DNA of 64,000 nucleotides from Apostichopus japonicus (GCF_037975245.1 NC_092573.1:25573265-25637264), one strand, 5' to 3'; counted from the stretch's first letter, positions 35,517-48,400 are shown. Program-made: numbers and translations. The notes: a model not told the origin generated them from the sequence alone.

Positions 35517-35860
35517 CAGTGGCGTAGGAAGGTACTTTTGAGTGGGGGGGGGGGGGCTGAAGACTGATGGCCGGCCCGGGGGAGGGGTCTAAGGAATTTT
35601 TTGCATTTCCAGGTGGCCTCAGATGCAATTTGGTGCAATATAGCACACTTCAACACCCACTCCATTTTGTAAACTTAATTTTGTATTTTCACCTGGCCTT
35701 AGATGCAATTTGGTTCTCCAAATGAGATTTTTTATCTCATTTGGAAATGAAAAAGGGGTTTTCTGACTTGCGAAGCGGGGGGCGGAATGATACTTCCGCC
35801 CCTCCACATTTTTCACTGGGGGGGCTGGCGCCCCCCAGCCCCCCGGTTCCTACGCCCTTG
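35517..35860 (-). mobile_element. hAT-like MITE, 344 bp
   Basis: Ends CAGTGGCGTAGGAAGG and CCTACGCCCTTG. Perfect 8-bp duplication CCACTGCA at 35509-35516 and 35861-35868. Same family as 36462-36817 but in opposite orientation: both contain TGCAATTTGG-type strings, CATTTCCAAATGAG or its complement, and GCCCCCCAG-type ends. Confidence 0.9.
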
Positions 35861-36383
35861 CCACTGCATATCTGGCTGTATTACAAAATATGAAAGTTTA
35901 TATTGTCCATCAGTTAAGTTCGTCAAATGTATTAAAGTCCAGACATTGACAGTAAACAAGAATCATCCTACTGGAAAACTTGTAAAAGAGCACTATGTTT
36001 GTTTTTCTGATATATTATGTAAAAGAACATGTAAAAGAATTTAAACAGGAAACAAAATCTGCTGATACTGATATCATATGATCAGGGCGTAACCAGTATG
36101 TAGCACGATAGTTTCATTCAACACTCTACCAGCCGAAAAAGACTATAGGATCCGATCTTGTCAGTTTTTTAACATGTGAACCCGTTTACGCAGATAATAT
36201 TTCAGTTGAGAAAACACTTGAAAAATTTGTATCAGAAGGCAATCGTCGGATAGCTCTCGCCTTCTCTTATTAGGCTAACTTAAACATTTACTAGCTACAG
36301 TTGTATCAAAGACATTTCTGGACTATCTTTGTATCTACAAGTATCAGAAGTTGAAAAGTAAGACTACTCTGTACATGTACCTT

Positions 36384-37639
36384 CAAGGGCGGCGGAACCG
36401 GGGGGCACAGGGGGCAAGTGCCCCCCTACTTTTCCTCAGGTTAAAAATGTGCCCTTTTTCTCAAGGGTGTAGGAACCGGGGGGCTCCAGCCCCCCCAGTG
36501 AAAAATATGGGGGCGGAAGTATCATTCCGCCCCCCCCCCGCTCCGCGAGTCAGAAAACCCCTTTTTCATTTCCAAATGAGAAAAAAATCTCATTTGGAGC
36601 ACCAAATTGCATCTATAAGGCCAGGTGAAAATGCAAAATTATTTACAAAATGGATTGGGTGTTGAAGTGTACTATATTGCACCAAATTGCATCTGAGGCC
36701 ACCTGGGAATGCAAAAAAAAATCCAAAGGGGAGGGGGACACTCCCCTTAGACCCCTCCCCCAGGCCGGCCATCAGTCATCAGCCCCCCCCACTCAAAAGT
36801 ACCTTCCTACGCCACTGCTTTTTCTACATAAAACTTGTACTCTTGATCACCTTATTAGGTCACCGATATTTCAGTAAGAGATTTAATCCTAATTTAGAGC
36901 TATCAGGGGCGTAGCCAGTATGTAGCACTGTAGGCCCGGGCCTACACTTTTTTGGCAAGTTATCTTTTTTATTAAAACACCCATAATTCAGATCCATAAG
37001 CTTGCTGGACGAGTTTAAGAGTCTAGACAGGAAAAACTATTGAAATGAACGTAGCAAGATTATGGCTAAATTAGGTGACCTATTCTTGTCATCTAGGCTG
37101 TCATTCATATCGCGTGCCGTTTCATTCAATACTCTACCCGCCGAAAAAGACTAGGATACGATCTTGTCACTTTTTTAACATCTACTTAAGAACCCGTTTA
37201 CGCAGATAAAATTTCAGTTGAGAACATTCCACAGACAAATAAGCCTATCGTTGATTAACAGACTTTATATGTATAGAGCTGCAGCACTTTGTTGCCTGTT
37301 GTTGTCACGATCGGCGTTCCAAGTTCCAAAACAGCCTTTTCGATAAACATTTACTAGCTACAGTTGTATCAAAGACAAATACTGGCTATGGTTGTATCAA
37401 AGACATTTCTGGCCTATCTTTGTATCTACAAGTATCAGAAGTTGAAAAGTAAGACTACTAAGACGGGGGGGGGGGGGGGGCGTTGATGGAGTGATGTGTA
37501 TACGTAAATAAGATAATACAATAAGATTTATAAAGGGTACTAAATATCAGGCTGCATCAGTCCAATCGAATTTCTGCAAAGTGCCCTTTAACGTCGGTGC
37601 CCCCCCCCCCCCAGATTAAAAGTGCTTCCGCCGCCCTTG
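36384..37639. mobile_element. hAT-like element B, 1256 bp
   Basis: Ends CAAGGGCGGCGGAACCGG and, reverse-complemented, CAAGGGCGGCGGAAGCAC. Flanking octamers TGTACCTT (36376-36383) and TGTAACTT (37640-37647) agree at 7 of 8 bases. Nested within element A and itself invaded at 36462-36817. The single mismatch makes this the least certain of the nested set. Confidence 0.65.
36462..36817 (+). mobile_element. hAT-like MITE, 356 bp
   Basis: Ends CAAGGGTGTAGGAACC and CCTACGCCACTG. Perfect 8-bp duplication CTTTTTCT at 36454-36461 and 36818-36825. It is the innermost and therefore the youngest element of the nest. Confidence 0.9.
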
Positions 37640-37771
37640 TGTAACTTGCTAATTTTAATACATTATGTATTATTGAATTACGTACTATTTTAACTCGTTT
37701 GTTTTTTGGGTTTAAAAGTGATATTGAATGAGGTGTCTCAAGTTAGCAAGAGGCCAGGGAACCAGAATGAA

Positions 37772-37871
37772 CACTAGGGAAGGGCCGTTTCCGGCCATCT
37801 GGGGGGTTTGTAAAACCAAAAATTTTCTTGTACGCTCCGCGCCAACCGATGGTGGCGCTCCGCTCAGATAG
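37772..37871 (-). repeat. Dispersed ~100-bp module, reverse copy
   Basis: Contains CGCGCCAACCGATGGTGGCG and GGCCGTTTCCGGCCATCTGG. Same module as at 2285, here near the right end of hAT-like element A. Confidence 0.75.
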
Positions 37872-38489
37872 TCGTGCCTACAACTTTGAAAATCCATATC
37901 AATCGCAAAAAGTGCTCCCCCCCCCCTTTCAAATTCCTGGCTACGTCGCTGTTTCCTTCTACGAATGTCTCTGACCCACGTTAGGGGAGTTAAAGTGATA
38001 TTGTTCAATGTTTGAACGTTACTGCATGTACCATTAATGCATGGTACTTTGTAGGCCTATATAGGGGATGGTTTATTTCATTGTTTGTCCGGCTGTAAGC
38101 TTCATAAGCTTCATTGGGCTATCATGACAGTGCATGCCTGCTACAAGCCAGCTACAGCCTTGCTACGGCCTTGCTACAGCCCTAGAAAGATGCTGTCACT
38201 TTATGCCATCGTGTTCAAATAGCTGCCACATTGCAATTTTTCCCTTTTGATTAGGCTGAAATTTCGTAAGTCATTTGAGCAAGTTAGAGTCTTATATGCT
38301 AACATAGCGATGAATTCGGAAGTCATTTAGAGGCTTTCTTAAATTGTAAAAACTTTCCGACACAATTTGGCCATGTATATAGACATGCTGCCATTAATTA
38401 GAGTTCTCTCTTTTTCATTCCTTGAGGTTCCAAAGTGCAATTTGTAATGCTACCGGTGGACACTAAACGCACGATACATAACATATGAG

Positions 38490-40045
38490 ATGGACACTCA
38501 TTTAAGAAGTGATGATGTAGTGGTCATTTAAATTGGTCAAGCACTCTTTGGACCGGGCAAGACGCATTATGGTACTCTTCTACACTGTCTTAAAAAATCA
38601 TATGACCCATCGGTTAGGTGGTCCAAGGCGTTCTGGTCTTGATTAGGGCCCAAATGCTTTTTATTCGTGATCCTGTTACATTAATTTAAGAAGTGATGAT
38701 TTAATGGTCAGTTTAATTGGTCAAGCACTCTTTGGACCGGGCAAGACGCATTATGGTACTTTTCTACAATGTCCTTAGAGTTCATGTTGACCATCGGTTT
38801 GGTGATCCAAGGCGTGCTGCTTTGATTAGGGCCCAAAGTTTTTTCGTGGTCCTGTTACACTTGATGATGTAGTAATGATTTAGTGGTCATTTAAATTGGT
38901 CAAGCACTCTTTGGACCGGGCAAGACGCATTATGGTACTCTTCTACAATGTCCTTAGAGTTAATTTTACCCATTGGATAGGTGGTCCAAGGTGCGCTGCG
39001 TGGATTAGGGCCCAAAGCTTTTCGTTGTCCCGTTACACTCATTAAAGAAGTAATGATTTAGTGGTCATTTAAATTGGTCAAGCACGCTTTGGACCGGGCA
39101 AGACGCATTATGGTACTCTTCTACAATGTCCTTAGAGTTAATTTTACCCATTGGTTAGGTGGTCCAAAGCGTGCTGCATGGATTAGGGCCCAAAGCTTTT
39201 TCGTGGTCCCTTAACACTCATTGAAGAAGTAATGATTTAGTGGTCATTTAAATTGGTCAAGCACTCTTTGGACCGGGCAAGACGCATTATGGTACTCTTC
39301 TACAATGTCCTTAGAGTACATGTTACCGATTGGTTAGGTGGTCCAAAGCGTACTGCATGGATTAGGGCCCAAAGCTTTTTCGTGGTCCCGTTACGTTCAT
39401 TAAAAAAGTAAGGATTTAGTGGTCATTTAAATTGGTCAAGCACTCTTTGGACCGGGCAAGACGCATTATGGTACTCTTATGCAATGTCCTTAGAGTTCAT
39501 GTTAACCATCAGTTTGGTGATCCAAAGCGTGCTGCATGGATTAGGGCCCAAAGCTTTTTTGTGGTCCTGTTACACTCATTAAAAAAGTAATGAATTAGTG
39601 GTCATTTAAATTGGTCAAGCACTCTTTGGACCGGGCAAGACGCATTATGGTACCCTTCTACAAGGTCCTTAGATTTCCTATGACCCATTGGTTGGGCGGT
39701 CCAAGGCGTGCTGGTCTTGATTAGGGCCCAAATGTTTTTATTTCAGTTCCCGTTACATTTATTTAAAAAAAATGTTTATTTAATGGTCATTTTAATTGTC
39801 CAAGCACTCTTTTGACCGGGCAAGACGCATTATGGTATCCTTCTACAATGTGTTAAGAATTCATATGACCCATTGGAAAGGTGGTCCAAGGCGTGCTAGT
39901 CTTGATTAGGGCCTAAAGTAATTTTTTTACATTAATTTAAGAACTGATAAAGTACTGGTCATTTTAGTTGGTCAAGAACTATTTGGACCGGGCAAGATGC
40001 ATTATGGTACCCTTCTACATAGTCATTGGAGTTCATATGACCCAT
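38490..40045 (-). repeat. Right-arm tandem array, ~180-bp unit, 8-9 copies
   Basis: Reverse complement of the left-arm units, with GACCGGGCAAGACGCATTAT in each. It has one or two more units than the left arm, so the arms have changed in copy number independently. Confidence 0.92.
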
Positions 40046-40232
40046 GGGCCATAGATAACCTCTTTCCACGACCAAATGTTGAACATCTTGTAAGAAAGCT
40101 TTTGTCTTGCCACAGGTGTTACGTCGATACAATTGTCGAATACGTAACCGAATAGGCAGCTCAGTTACTCATTCGCGAATATCGAACGAGGAACGGGGAA
40201 TAAGTATCTAACTTCACACCGGTTGGAAACTG

Positions 40233-40673
40233 GAAGACCTTCCAATGACGAGCCCAGAACTGTAGTAGCCAATTCCGCTAAAGGAATATGCTGCGCTCTC
40301 CTCACAGACGGTACATCGTTGCCTGTTCGTACATCTTATTTAGTAATAATGCGTGGACGTGCTCCTGCTTCGCATATAAACCATAGGCAATGGTCTGGAA
40401 TGTTGATTGTTCTTTAGGCTGATGTTATACACTCACTCAGCACAATGCAAGTACTAATTGGAATAAATAGCATGACTTCTAGATTCTGATGGTATGCCAG
40501 TACTGTTGTTTAACTTAGTATATGGCAAGCTTCCACTGATGAAATAAATATAAGTCCGGTCGAACTGAATATAACTGAAATGGCGTTTTTTGTTACACGT
40601 TCGCCTCGTGGCTTGCACCCTGTCTTCCCAGCAGCGCCTGTCTTAGCGACTGTCTATTTCTATGGACTGCTTT
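40233..40673 (-). other. Leader of the Gypsy element, LTR-proximal part
   Basis: Continuation of the leader interrupted by the foldback element. Only short frames. It ends at the primer-binding site. Confidence 0.6.
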
Positions 40674-40689
40674 CCATTCGCTGCCACCA
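40674..40689 (-). other. Primer-binding site
   Basis: On the minus strand TGGTGGCAGCGAATGG follows the 5' LTR directly. The opening TGG complements a tRNA 3' CCA, and the pattern would fit a tRNA ending CGCTGCCACCA. I did not identify which tRNA. Confidence 0.8.
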
Positions 40690-41548
40690 TGTCATGTTTC
40701 CTTGTTTAGGTATACGAGTTCTTTCAAACAATCAAGTAGAACACAGTCGACGTAGAGTATTAACAAATAACATGTTATAATTTATTACGTTACATCATGC
40801 TGTACAGGACAGATATATAGGACGACATCATATGCGTAGGAGGCGGGGGGGGGGGGGGGGCTGGGGGGCTGCAGCCCCCCAACCAAAATTTTTGGTGAAA
40901 ATTGGGGCAATATGGTGATATTTTTTCGGGCACCTACTGAAAGAAAAATAATTTGCAATGTGTTTTTCATTTTTTTTAGTGAAAATTCGGGCAATATGGT
41001 GATAATTTTTCGGGCACCTACTGAAAGAAGAATAATTTGCAATGGTTAATTTGCAATGGTTTTTCAATGGTTAAACTGATATTATTATTATTATCGTAAC
41101 GACTTCCCCAATAATTATAACCAATATGAAAGGGTGATAACACGGAAAATAAAACCAAAATTTTCGCGCGCTTCGCGCGCATTCAACATCTTAGTGAGCT
41201 TATCATATAAGCATTCATCGGGTAAAGGCATGTGATGTAATAACCGATGAATGCCTATATGATATGCACATTGAAATGTTGAACGCGCGCGAAAAATTTT
41301 TGCTATATTTTTCGGGCAAGTCGTTACAGCCCCCCCAAATCAAATTAGGCTCCTACGCCTATGGACGACATGTCCAAGGTTACTTGTTGACAGATGGAGA
41401 GACAGGGTCAACAAGGACGAGCAGACGGCATGCTTTAACTTATATATCAATATGCAAATACACAGCTCATTAGCATACAGGTGCAGATTATATAACGTAG
41501 TGCATCGTTTGCACACGTACATATGAATGCATATTCAATAACATTACA
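40690..41548 (-). repeat. 5' LTR of the Gypsy-type element, interrupted
   Basis: Same sequence as 27880-28187, with scattered substitutions and a 7-bp insertion near 40764. It is split by a 534-bp MITE plus its 9-bp duplication. On the minus strand it opens TGTAATG and closes CATGACA. Confidence 0.9.
40829..41362. mobile_element. Palindromic MITE inside the 5' LTR, 534 bp
   Basis: Flanked by a 9-bp duplication GGACGACAT (40820-40828 and 41363-41371). The other LTR shows the empty site. Ends resemble each other in inverted orientation (GCGTAGGAG). The inner part (about 41090-41345) folds back on itself, with CGCGCG-rich stretches and GATGAATGC pairing. A G-run starts at 40843. Related to the fragment at 7928-8062. 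Confidence 0.85.
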
Positions 41549-41553
41549 CAGAG

Positions 41554-44500
41554 TGGACTTTAGACCCCGGATAATACACTATACATGAGTAGCTTGGTCA
41601 GTTCTCTGCCAGGGCGCGACAGTACTAGTGGTTTTATGGTAGTGAAATGCACGAATGGCGCTCGATGGATTGGCCGGTAACTTTATGGAGCTCGGTGAAA
41701 TGATTGAAATACGGTACCATTTTTAATCAATAATCAAAGAAATTCACACCCCCCCCCCATATTTTCAGCGTATTTAATAAATACTTGAACAATTTATTTA
41801 AAAAAAAAGCGATTTCGCGATAACGATGTTGATAGTAGCGTACTGACAAACCACAAGATGTTCCCTATTACTCGAAGATCTTTGCTGTTCTGTATACATA
41901 CACCCCCACCCCCCCCACCCCAACCGGTCGCTTTCTTCAAATTGTAAATTCGAAAGAAATGTGCATTCGAATTTGCTTTGATCGAGCAAGAAACCAAGAC
42001 TTCTGCTTTCTAAATGTAATTCTGTTATAATTGTACAAGGTGCATAAATGCATAAGGAATATTACATAAGTTTTTTATATGAGTTCGAGCATATTGTACA
42101 TAATGACATTACCATAATAGTCTGAGCTGACAAAATATAGGAACTTGATTTCAGTCAACCCCCAAAAATAGGCCTATGTTTGTCTATGATTGGCATTTGT
42201 GAAAAGTTATGATACAATTAATCAGTTGTAAATGGTTTGATTTATGCGTTCAAGCAGAGTGACCGGTACGGGTATATACAGACTATAACTGACTGTATAG
42301 TTCAGGTCAGTCATATAGAAATGGTTTAGCTGTATAAATGAATGTATTTTGTTACGTTGGAATGCGAGAGGTCTCGATAACTAATTTTTAACGAGACACA
42401 AGCCTGGGTTCGTTTCCGTAAGGAACACAGACAAATTGACGAGTCTAGAGATTTTAAATGAGAACGTAAACTATATTGAACAATGGATTTCGAACCAACA
42501 ACAACAAGTGGTAATTACAAATATATAGAAAATTACTCACAAACTTAACAAGATAGGATACACTTTAAAACACGCTGGTCTCTTCCAACGGCGATATCCC
42601 TCAGCGGCCACGACCTCGATGACGACGATTCTCGGTCCGTTGTACCGCGAAATTCACTGGTCCTCGACGAAGTTTCTCGCGATCCCAGAAACAGCAGTCA
42701 CCTTCTTTCCGGCGATGCTCCAAAATAGAAGACGGACTTCCAGCCACAATAGAGTGAAACACAAGTCGAACTTCTCGCCGACTAAATATTACCAGAGTCA
42801 GTCCAAAATCAGCTTTATAGCCACCAACTCCTGGCGTAACGAACTTCCTCAACGGAGACAGAAATTCTTCACCTCCGAAATAAACACTGGAAAACTGTAC
42901 TTTCACAGCAAAGTCCTCTTCAAACTTCTGAATGGAAGTGTAGAATCAATCTTGGTATCGATATCTCAATCCCTCAGAAACTACTGGTAGTTGAGCACTG
43001 ACGATATATAGTAGAATGGTTTAATATTTGTCGTCGCTTGTATTCGTTCAGAAACTGAGAAACTTTCCGATCTGGGCGGGTTTTTATACGATTCGCCATG
43101 TCAAGAATCATCTAGATCTTTCTCGATACACTTGACCCAGTTTCTCTATTCTTGGAAGTCCTTTGCATATCTCGCGAGCGTTCCAGAGAATACACGAAGA
43201 TGCCGTGCACAGCTTACACGCGATTCCACGTAAACCGACGTTAACCCGAGACCAGCGTGTCATCATAAGGAATGTACCAGAACAATCGTGTATTATAACA
43301 TTCTGACACGGTAACCCGACCTAATTTCTCAAATACTGATTTATCACGTAGGCAATTTTAAAGACTTTCTATATAATAACATTAGGTTCCTCACTAGCAG
43401 TAACTAGCGTTAGGCTACAATGGGCCCTCGTAACAATTAGGTCCAACTCGTCCCCGTGATATAAAGATAACCTTATTGCCTTTCGATGAGGTGAGAGTCA
43501 CTGGTCAGAGAACACAAATGATTAGTCAACATTCTTTCTTCAGCTTCCGTTACCTCATTACAATGTGTTGAGTGTAAGGTAACGTTTTAACAATTGTATA
43601 ACATATAAGTCGGTTCGACCTTATCTGCACTAGTGAGCAATCTTAATGAAGCCCAGGTGACTGCAAATATTTACTAAGCATCCCTGCAGTCTGAAACATT
43701 TTTTGTGTTGACAAAATACAGAAGGCCACCTAAACTTTTTGCAGTCAAGCAGAATTACATATTTCATGAGTTTGAATCCATTTCAGCTATTTGCTGACCA
43801 AATTGTGGTATTTTTTTAAGCTTTTAACACCCTCCCCCTAGTTTTACACACTTTTTGGACATTTGGAAATCTTACTCCCTAAAAATAACCAAAATTACTT
43901 CAATATGATACCACAACTCTATGGGACCTGACCTGTCTTAAGCTTAGAGGTTCAGAGCATAGCAAACAGCATCCAAAGTCAATGGATGTATACTTAGGCC
44001 TACACTACAGTTAGCTTATCGACGAATGTGTCAATTTAGGGGTATGAAAGAACTTGACACAGCAGACATTTTGTGGTCAAATTCTTCTCAATTGTACGTT
44101 GCGTAGACACAGAACAATAAATAGTTTGATATCATTACATTTCTCAGGGACTAAACATATGAAAAGTGCAGGCAGTTGAGTGATTTTGATTTTATGTTGA
44201 CCGACATCGTCAATCCAATCCTTAAATGCGTCAATTATGAGCCCACCATGCTACTATTAGCAAGTTCTTGTTACTTGGTAATAACTGAATTGATTAAAAA
44301 CCGTCGTTAACATCCTAATAATTTATTGTATGATGATAAATATTTAATATCTATTTGTAAATGATATCTTTTTTATTACACTTACCGTATATCTTAACAT
44401 TTTCCATTCAGACAAAACAAAATGCCTTTAATGATCGTTCCTCTTCAATCAAATAATTGATTATCCCGATGGTAGTTGTTCAATGAAGCCATGTACCACG

Positions 44501-45375
44501 TCGATAGGCTACAGGGTTTGTAATGGATAAGTCGAGTCAGCGAAGATTACACACACACTGGTGGTCAGTTTTACACACGTTGCCTCGGAGCTGATATGAT
44601 GAGATAAAGCGAGGTTTGCGTTCATACAAGAATCGAAGACGAAAATAATAATTCAAATATTTACCGGCGTTGCTATAGAATCCATGCTATGCAAAGAGAT
44701 ACATAAACTACACGATTACGTTTGCGGTAGTGCACGCACATCAATGGTATATTCTATATGAAGATCAACGTCATGTGACAAGGTGTGTGTATAGGTAGGT
44801 AGTGAGTTGCCGTGGAACATAGAAATAATAATTATAATGGCATTTCTAGTATAGCGCTCACTTAGACACTATATACAGTGGCGCTTTACAAGAACAACTA
44901 CACAGAAGATAATATTGAAGGCCGTTTATATAAAAGAGGGGGTTGGTCATGTGTGAGAAAATAATAAATAGCAAATACGATTAACGTTAATCAAACATGA
45001 ATATAATGAAAATAATTAAATTCAAACAAATCCTGGTAATAATGTTATAATTAACGTTTACAAGACGACGTTTAAGAAAACAATAATTTATTGGTCCTAT
45101 TTAACAATTTTCTGAGCTTATACAAATATTAATTACACATAAACCTTGTTTGACATTAACGTCATGTTTATTAAGTCGGTCATGTTTAATTTGGATAATA
45201 GTGTGTACTGAGTAGTGCAGTATTTACGCAGTAAATTGAACCCATCAGAGCCCACTACTAAGCAATATAGTTTCAATAAGATTTTAATAAGAATTTAAAT
45301 AAGCCTTGTTTACATTTGGGAACGAAAGAAGGACCGGGAGTTCTAGTTGTTCCCTTGGGGAGGTTATAAAACTGA

Positions 45376-45413
<38 letters not shown>

Positions 45414-48400
45414 ATAGTATAGTGTAGTGGACGGATAACCTACAGGTTTCAGCAAAGTCACCACAAGTCAATTTCTGAAGCTTGCGGTATTACACATAGG
45501 CTATAGAACGTTATCATGTATACAACATTTGATTATATCCTCCCAAAGGAAGTCTTCACGCTTGTATCAGGTATTTCCTCCTTAACTTGAATAAACCTAT
45601 TGTACGAACCGATATACAACGCCATAATATAACATGTCAATACATCAACTTACGTGCACCCTTGTACAGAGTCAACGGCGAAACTTCACACCAGTTCACA
45701 TAGCGACTACTGTTTGACCACCCTTTAACAGTTGTATAAAAATATTCACCACTGGACCTTGAACCTAAATAAAGAACAGCGGTAGATAACTGGCAGGTTT
45801 AAACTGAAAACTGTGAAATATTTTATCGAGCTGTATTGTCTAGGCCTAAAGGTACCAACAGCTTCTCTCATGACTACGTAATCCTCTTTTTTTATGTAGT
45901 AAGTTTTGCCGTTAAAATTAATGCGTTCCACTTGAAACGTGTGAAAATTTTCTGTCAATTTGAGGGACACATATTTCGTAACAGTAACGGCTTCGCTCTC
46001 GTGGTATATAGCTTCAACGCACGGGTGCTTGGTCACCTGTATATTTATGATCGGAGGTACAAGGCAAACCAAAAGCGCGGGAAAACATGGTAAGTCATGC
46101 GTTTGAGGGTAACATGTCAAAATAACTAAACCTTTTCTGATAAATTATTGGGTATTTGTATTTGCGCAAACGTTGAACGATTGGTCAAACTTAATCACTA
46201 CCCGGCCATACTTTTACATTCCCCTTCCTCAATTTACCCAACATTGTTTTATTACACTTCATACCCAACAAAAATAAATACAATGGGACGGCCAGTTTGA
46301 TTGCAATATCGCAATACAAATCCTAGGTGTTTTAATTGACAAAAGCTCACACTATAGTAAGACAATTTCTTTTAAACTAATTCGTTTTATCAGCTGTCAT
46401 TTTCTCGTCAACCAAGACATCTAAGTGTGAGTTCAAATATTATCGGAATACGAGTGTGACAGAATGCAATGCAACAATGACAAATCACGGGTACTATAAA
46501 TATATTGGTATTCATTTAAGTGTCGCTGTACCCGTGGGATTAAATTTGGCGTGGCTGCAACACGCATTAAAGTTTACTGTTGCAACCAAGTTACTCTTGA
46601 CAGGGACAAACACAGAGTTTCACATAAATAACGAAGAATAACGAGTCTAAAATAACGGCCCTATACAACAGGATGCACATCCTCCCTTGACTACACCCTT
46701 CCCCTGAGCCCTGTTCCCTTGGCGTGATTTTGAAGACAAACCAGACTTACCAGACTTACGCTTACCTGTGCCATGGCATCATTTTTTAACACTTAATTAC
46801 TGTACCACTACATGCAAAACAAAGTTTTGTGTAATAACCTCAACTCATCTCCCTTCAATTGAGTGTTTGTAGACAGTTGAAACTTTTCAAGCAATTATTT
46901 CAATGATAGTTTCCGTGGGTCTCTTTCATGACACAAAACCTAATGAAATAATGATTTCGCTGATTCAAATGAAAATAAAGTTAGTACCTCCATGATATTT
47001 TATGGCAACCCCACCCCCCCCCCCCCGCCACCAATATCAGGCCTCCTCAATCATTTCTAAAGATCAGACTATATATGAGTGAAAACCCATGCATAGGCAC
47101 CACTTTACAAGTTACTCATGTGTATCATTGTTAATGACTTGTTAAAACGTCATCCATTCATAAAAAAGAAGAAGGAGTTTTATCTTTACGAGGCTGATGG
47201 CGTAGGTTTTGTTTTTGTTTCTTGGAGTAGTTTCCGTTAAAATAAACCTATTCGATGGACTTAACATGTTGACATAACCTTAAGTAAATGTAATCATCTT
47301 GTTTACAAGAAACTAAGCAACAACGATATACCAGCCCAGCTGCAGAATACTGCACAGAGCCAGCAGTGCAAATTGCGACGTGCGTGGTTTGTTACATTGA
47401 ACAGATCAAAGACCAGGCACTTGGCCCAAGGCAGCAGTTTTCGATTGCATCTTATATATCCATCACTGAAAAGGACCCCCCCCCCTCTTTCTCTCTCTTA
47501 CTTTGTTCCCTACCTCTTCGATGGAAAGAATTTTTACGTCATATATCAGGCAGATTTTGAAGGTAAGAAATTTGCTGTAGTTTCATATTCATCATTTAAT
47601 TCTGGTCACTGAAATATTGTTAGAGTTCAAATACGTTCGAGAGAATGGTTAACACGAATGTAAGTTTTAAAACCTAATGTTTTAAATCAATGCGGTGTTA
47701 AGATTTTATAATGATAGCCTTCATTATTACGTTATTATGTGGACGTTTATGACAATAGCATATACACATTATAGATATATTTAGAACCCTGGTGCACAAA
47801 GGCGTGTAGTGTCCACTCATTGGGTAATGTAGTACTGTATTAGGCATAAGTCGGTACTCAATGACTCGTTAAGACATTTTCTGAAAGACAGGAGAGAAAC
47901 ACCCACCACTTGAAACATGTTATTCTGGCTTTCATTTTTATGCAGACTGTATTTGGGATTCCTCTTCTAGTATAAGTTATCTTTCATTTGTTTACTCTTC
48001 ATTTAAGCATCCAAATGAAATAATAAGTGTTTTGTTTTGTGTGTTTGATCCGTCTCATTTGTAATCGTTTATTTACAATTCAATTAGTTCACTCATCAAT
48101 TATTTGCATTTGTTTCTATTCTCTTGTGAAGGATTCTGTGATTCTTCGCTTGATGTAACTTTTCATGTGATCAAATTAGTATAATCTCAATGTACACTGG
48201 GTGAGAGTGAATCAACTTGTTTGTTTTTTTCGCGCCCAGACTCTGACTATAGTTTAAGATACCTATTAAATATTTCATGACATATCTTTGAAACAGATGA
48301 TTAAATTAAACATGTTGATACTCGTGACTTACCCGTTGCATTCACAGTTTTCTTTCTAATATTGTATCGGTGAACCTAAGAAAACTCCAAATAGAATAAC

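Larger units (their letters stand above)
35034..37951. mobile_element. hAT-like element A, 2918 bp including nested insertions
   Basis: Ends CAGGGACGTAGCCAGG and, reverse-complemented, CAGCGACGTAGCCAGG. An 8-bp duplication TTTCCTTC lies at 35026-35033 and 37952-37959. Contains two smaller hAT-like elements (35517-35860 and 36384-37639) and the dispersed module at 37772-37871. No transposase seen. Confidence 0.8.
31673..40223. mobile_element. Foldback (MULE-like) element, 8551 bp, with long inverted arms
   Basis: Starts ACCGGTGTGAAGTTAGATAC and ends with its exact complement. Flanked by a 9-bp duplication TGGAAACTG (31664-31672 and 40224-40232). Each arm has about 180 bp of unique terminal sequence, almost identical in inverted orientation, then an array of about 180-bp tandem units (left to about 33220, right from about 38490). 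A 9-bp target duplication is typical of Mutator-like and Drosophila FB elements. No transposase is recognisable in the centre (33221-38489), which holds a 105-bp tandem repeat and nested hAT-like elements. Non-autonomous. Confidence 0.88.
27880..41548 (-). mobile_element. Gypsy/Ty3-type LTR retrotransposon, split by nested insertions
   Basis: Flanked by a 5-bp target duplication CAGAG (27875-27879 and 41549-41553). LTRs read TG..CA. In minus orientation the order is 5' LTR (41548-40690), PBS (40689-40674), leader, gag-protease, RNase H, integrase, polypurine tract and 3' LTR (28187-27880). Two later insertions lie inside it: an 8551-bp foldback element in the leader and a 534-bp MITE in the 5' LTR. 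Without them the element is about 4.6 kb, short because the reverse transcriptase is missing. By eye the LTRs differ at about 12 of 305 comparable bases. It is dead. Confidence 0.93.

Noticed and set aside
42601-42990. Overlapping frames of about 100-120 codons on both strands
   Set aside because: No recognisable motif, strands overlap, and no supporting splice or codon evidence.
42350-43435. Possible solo LTR: TGTTACG at the left and CGTAACA at the right
   Set aside because: The flanking pentamers TATTT and ATTAG do not match and no second copy occurs in the window. Kept only as spacer.
44820-44895. Fragment with TAGCGCTCA and GCGCTTTACAAG resembling a SINE tail
   Set aside because: Too short and without a B-box or a matching copy, so not called.
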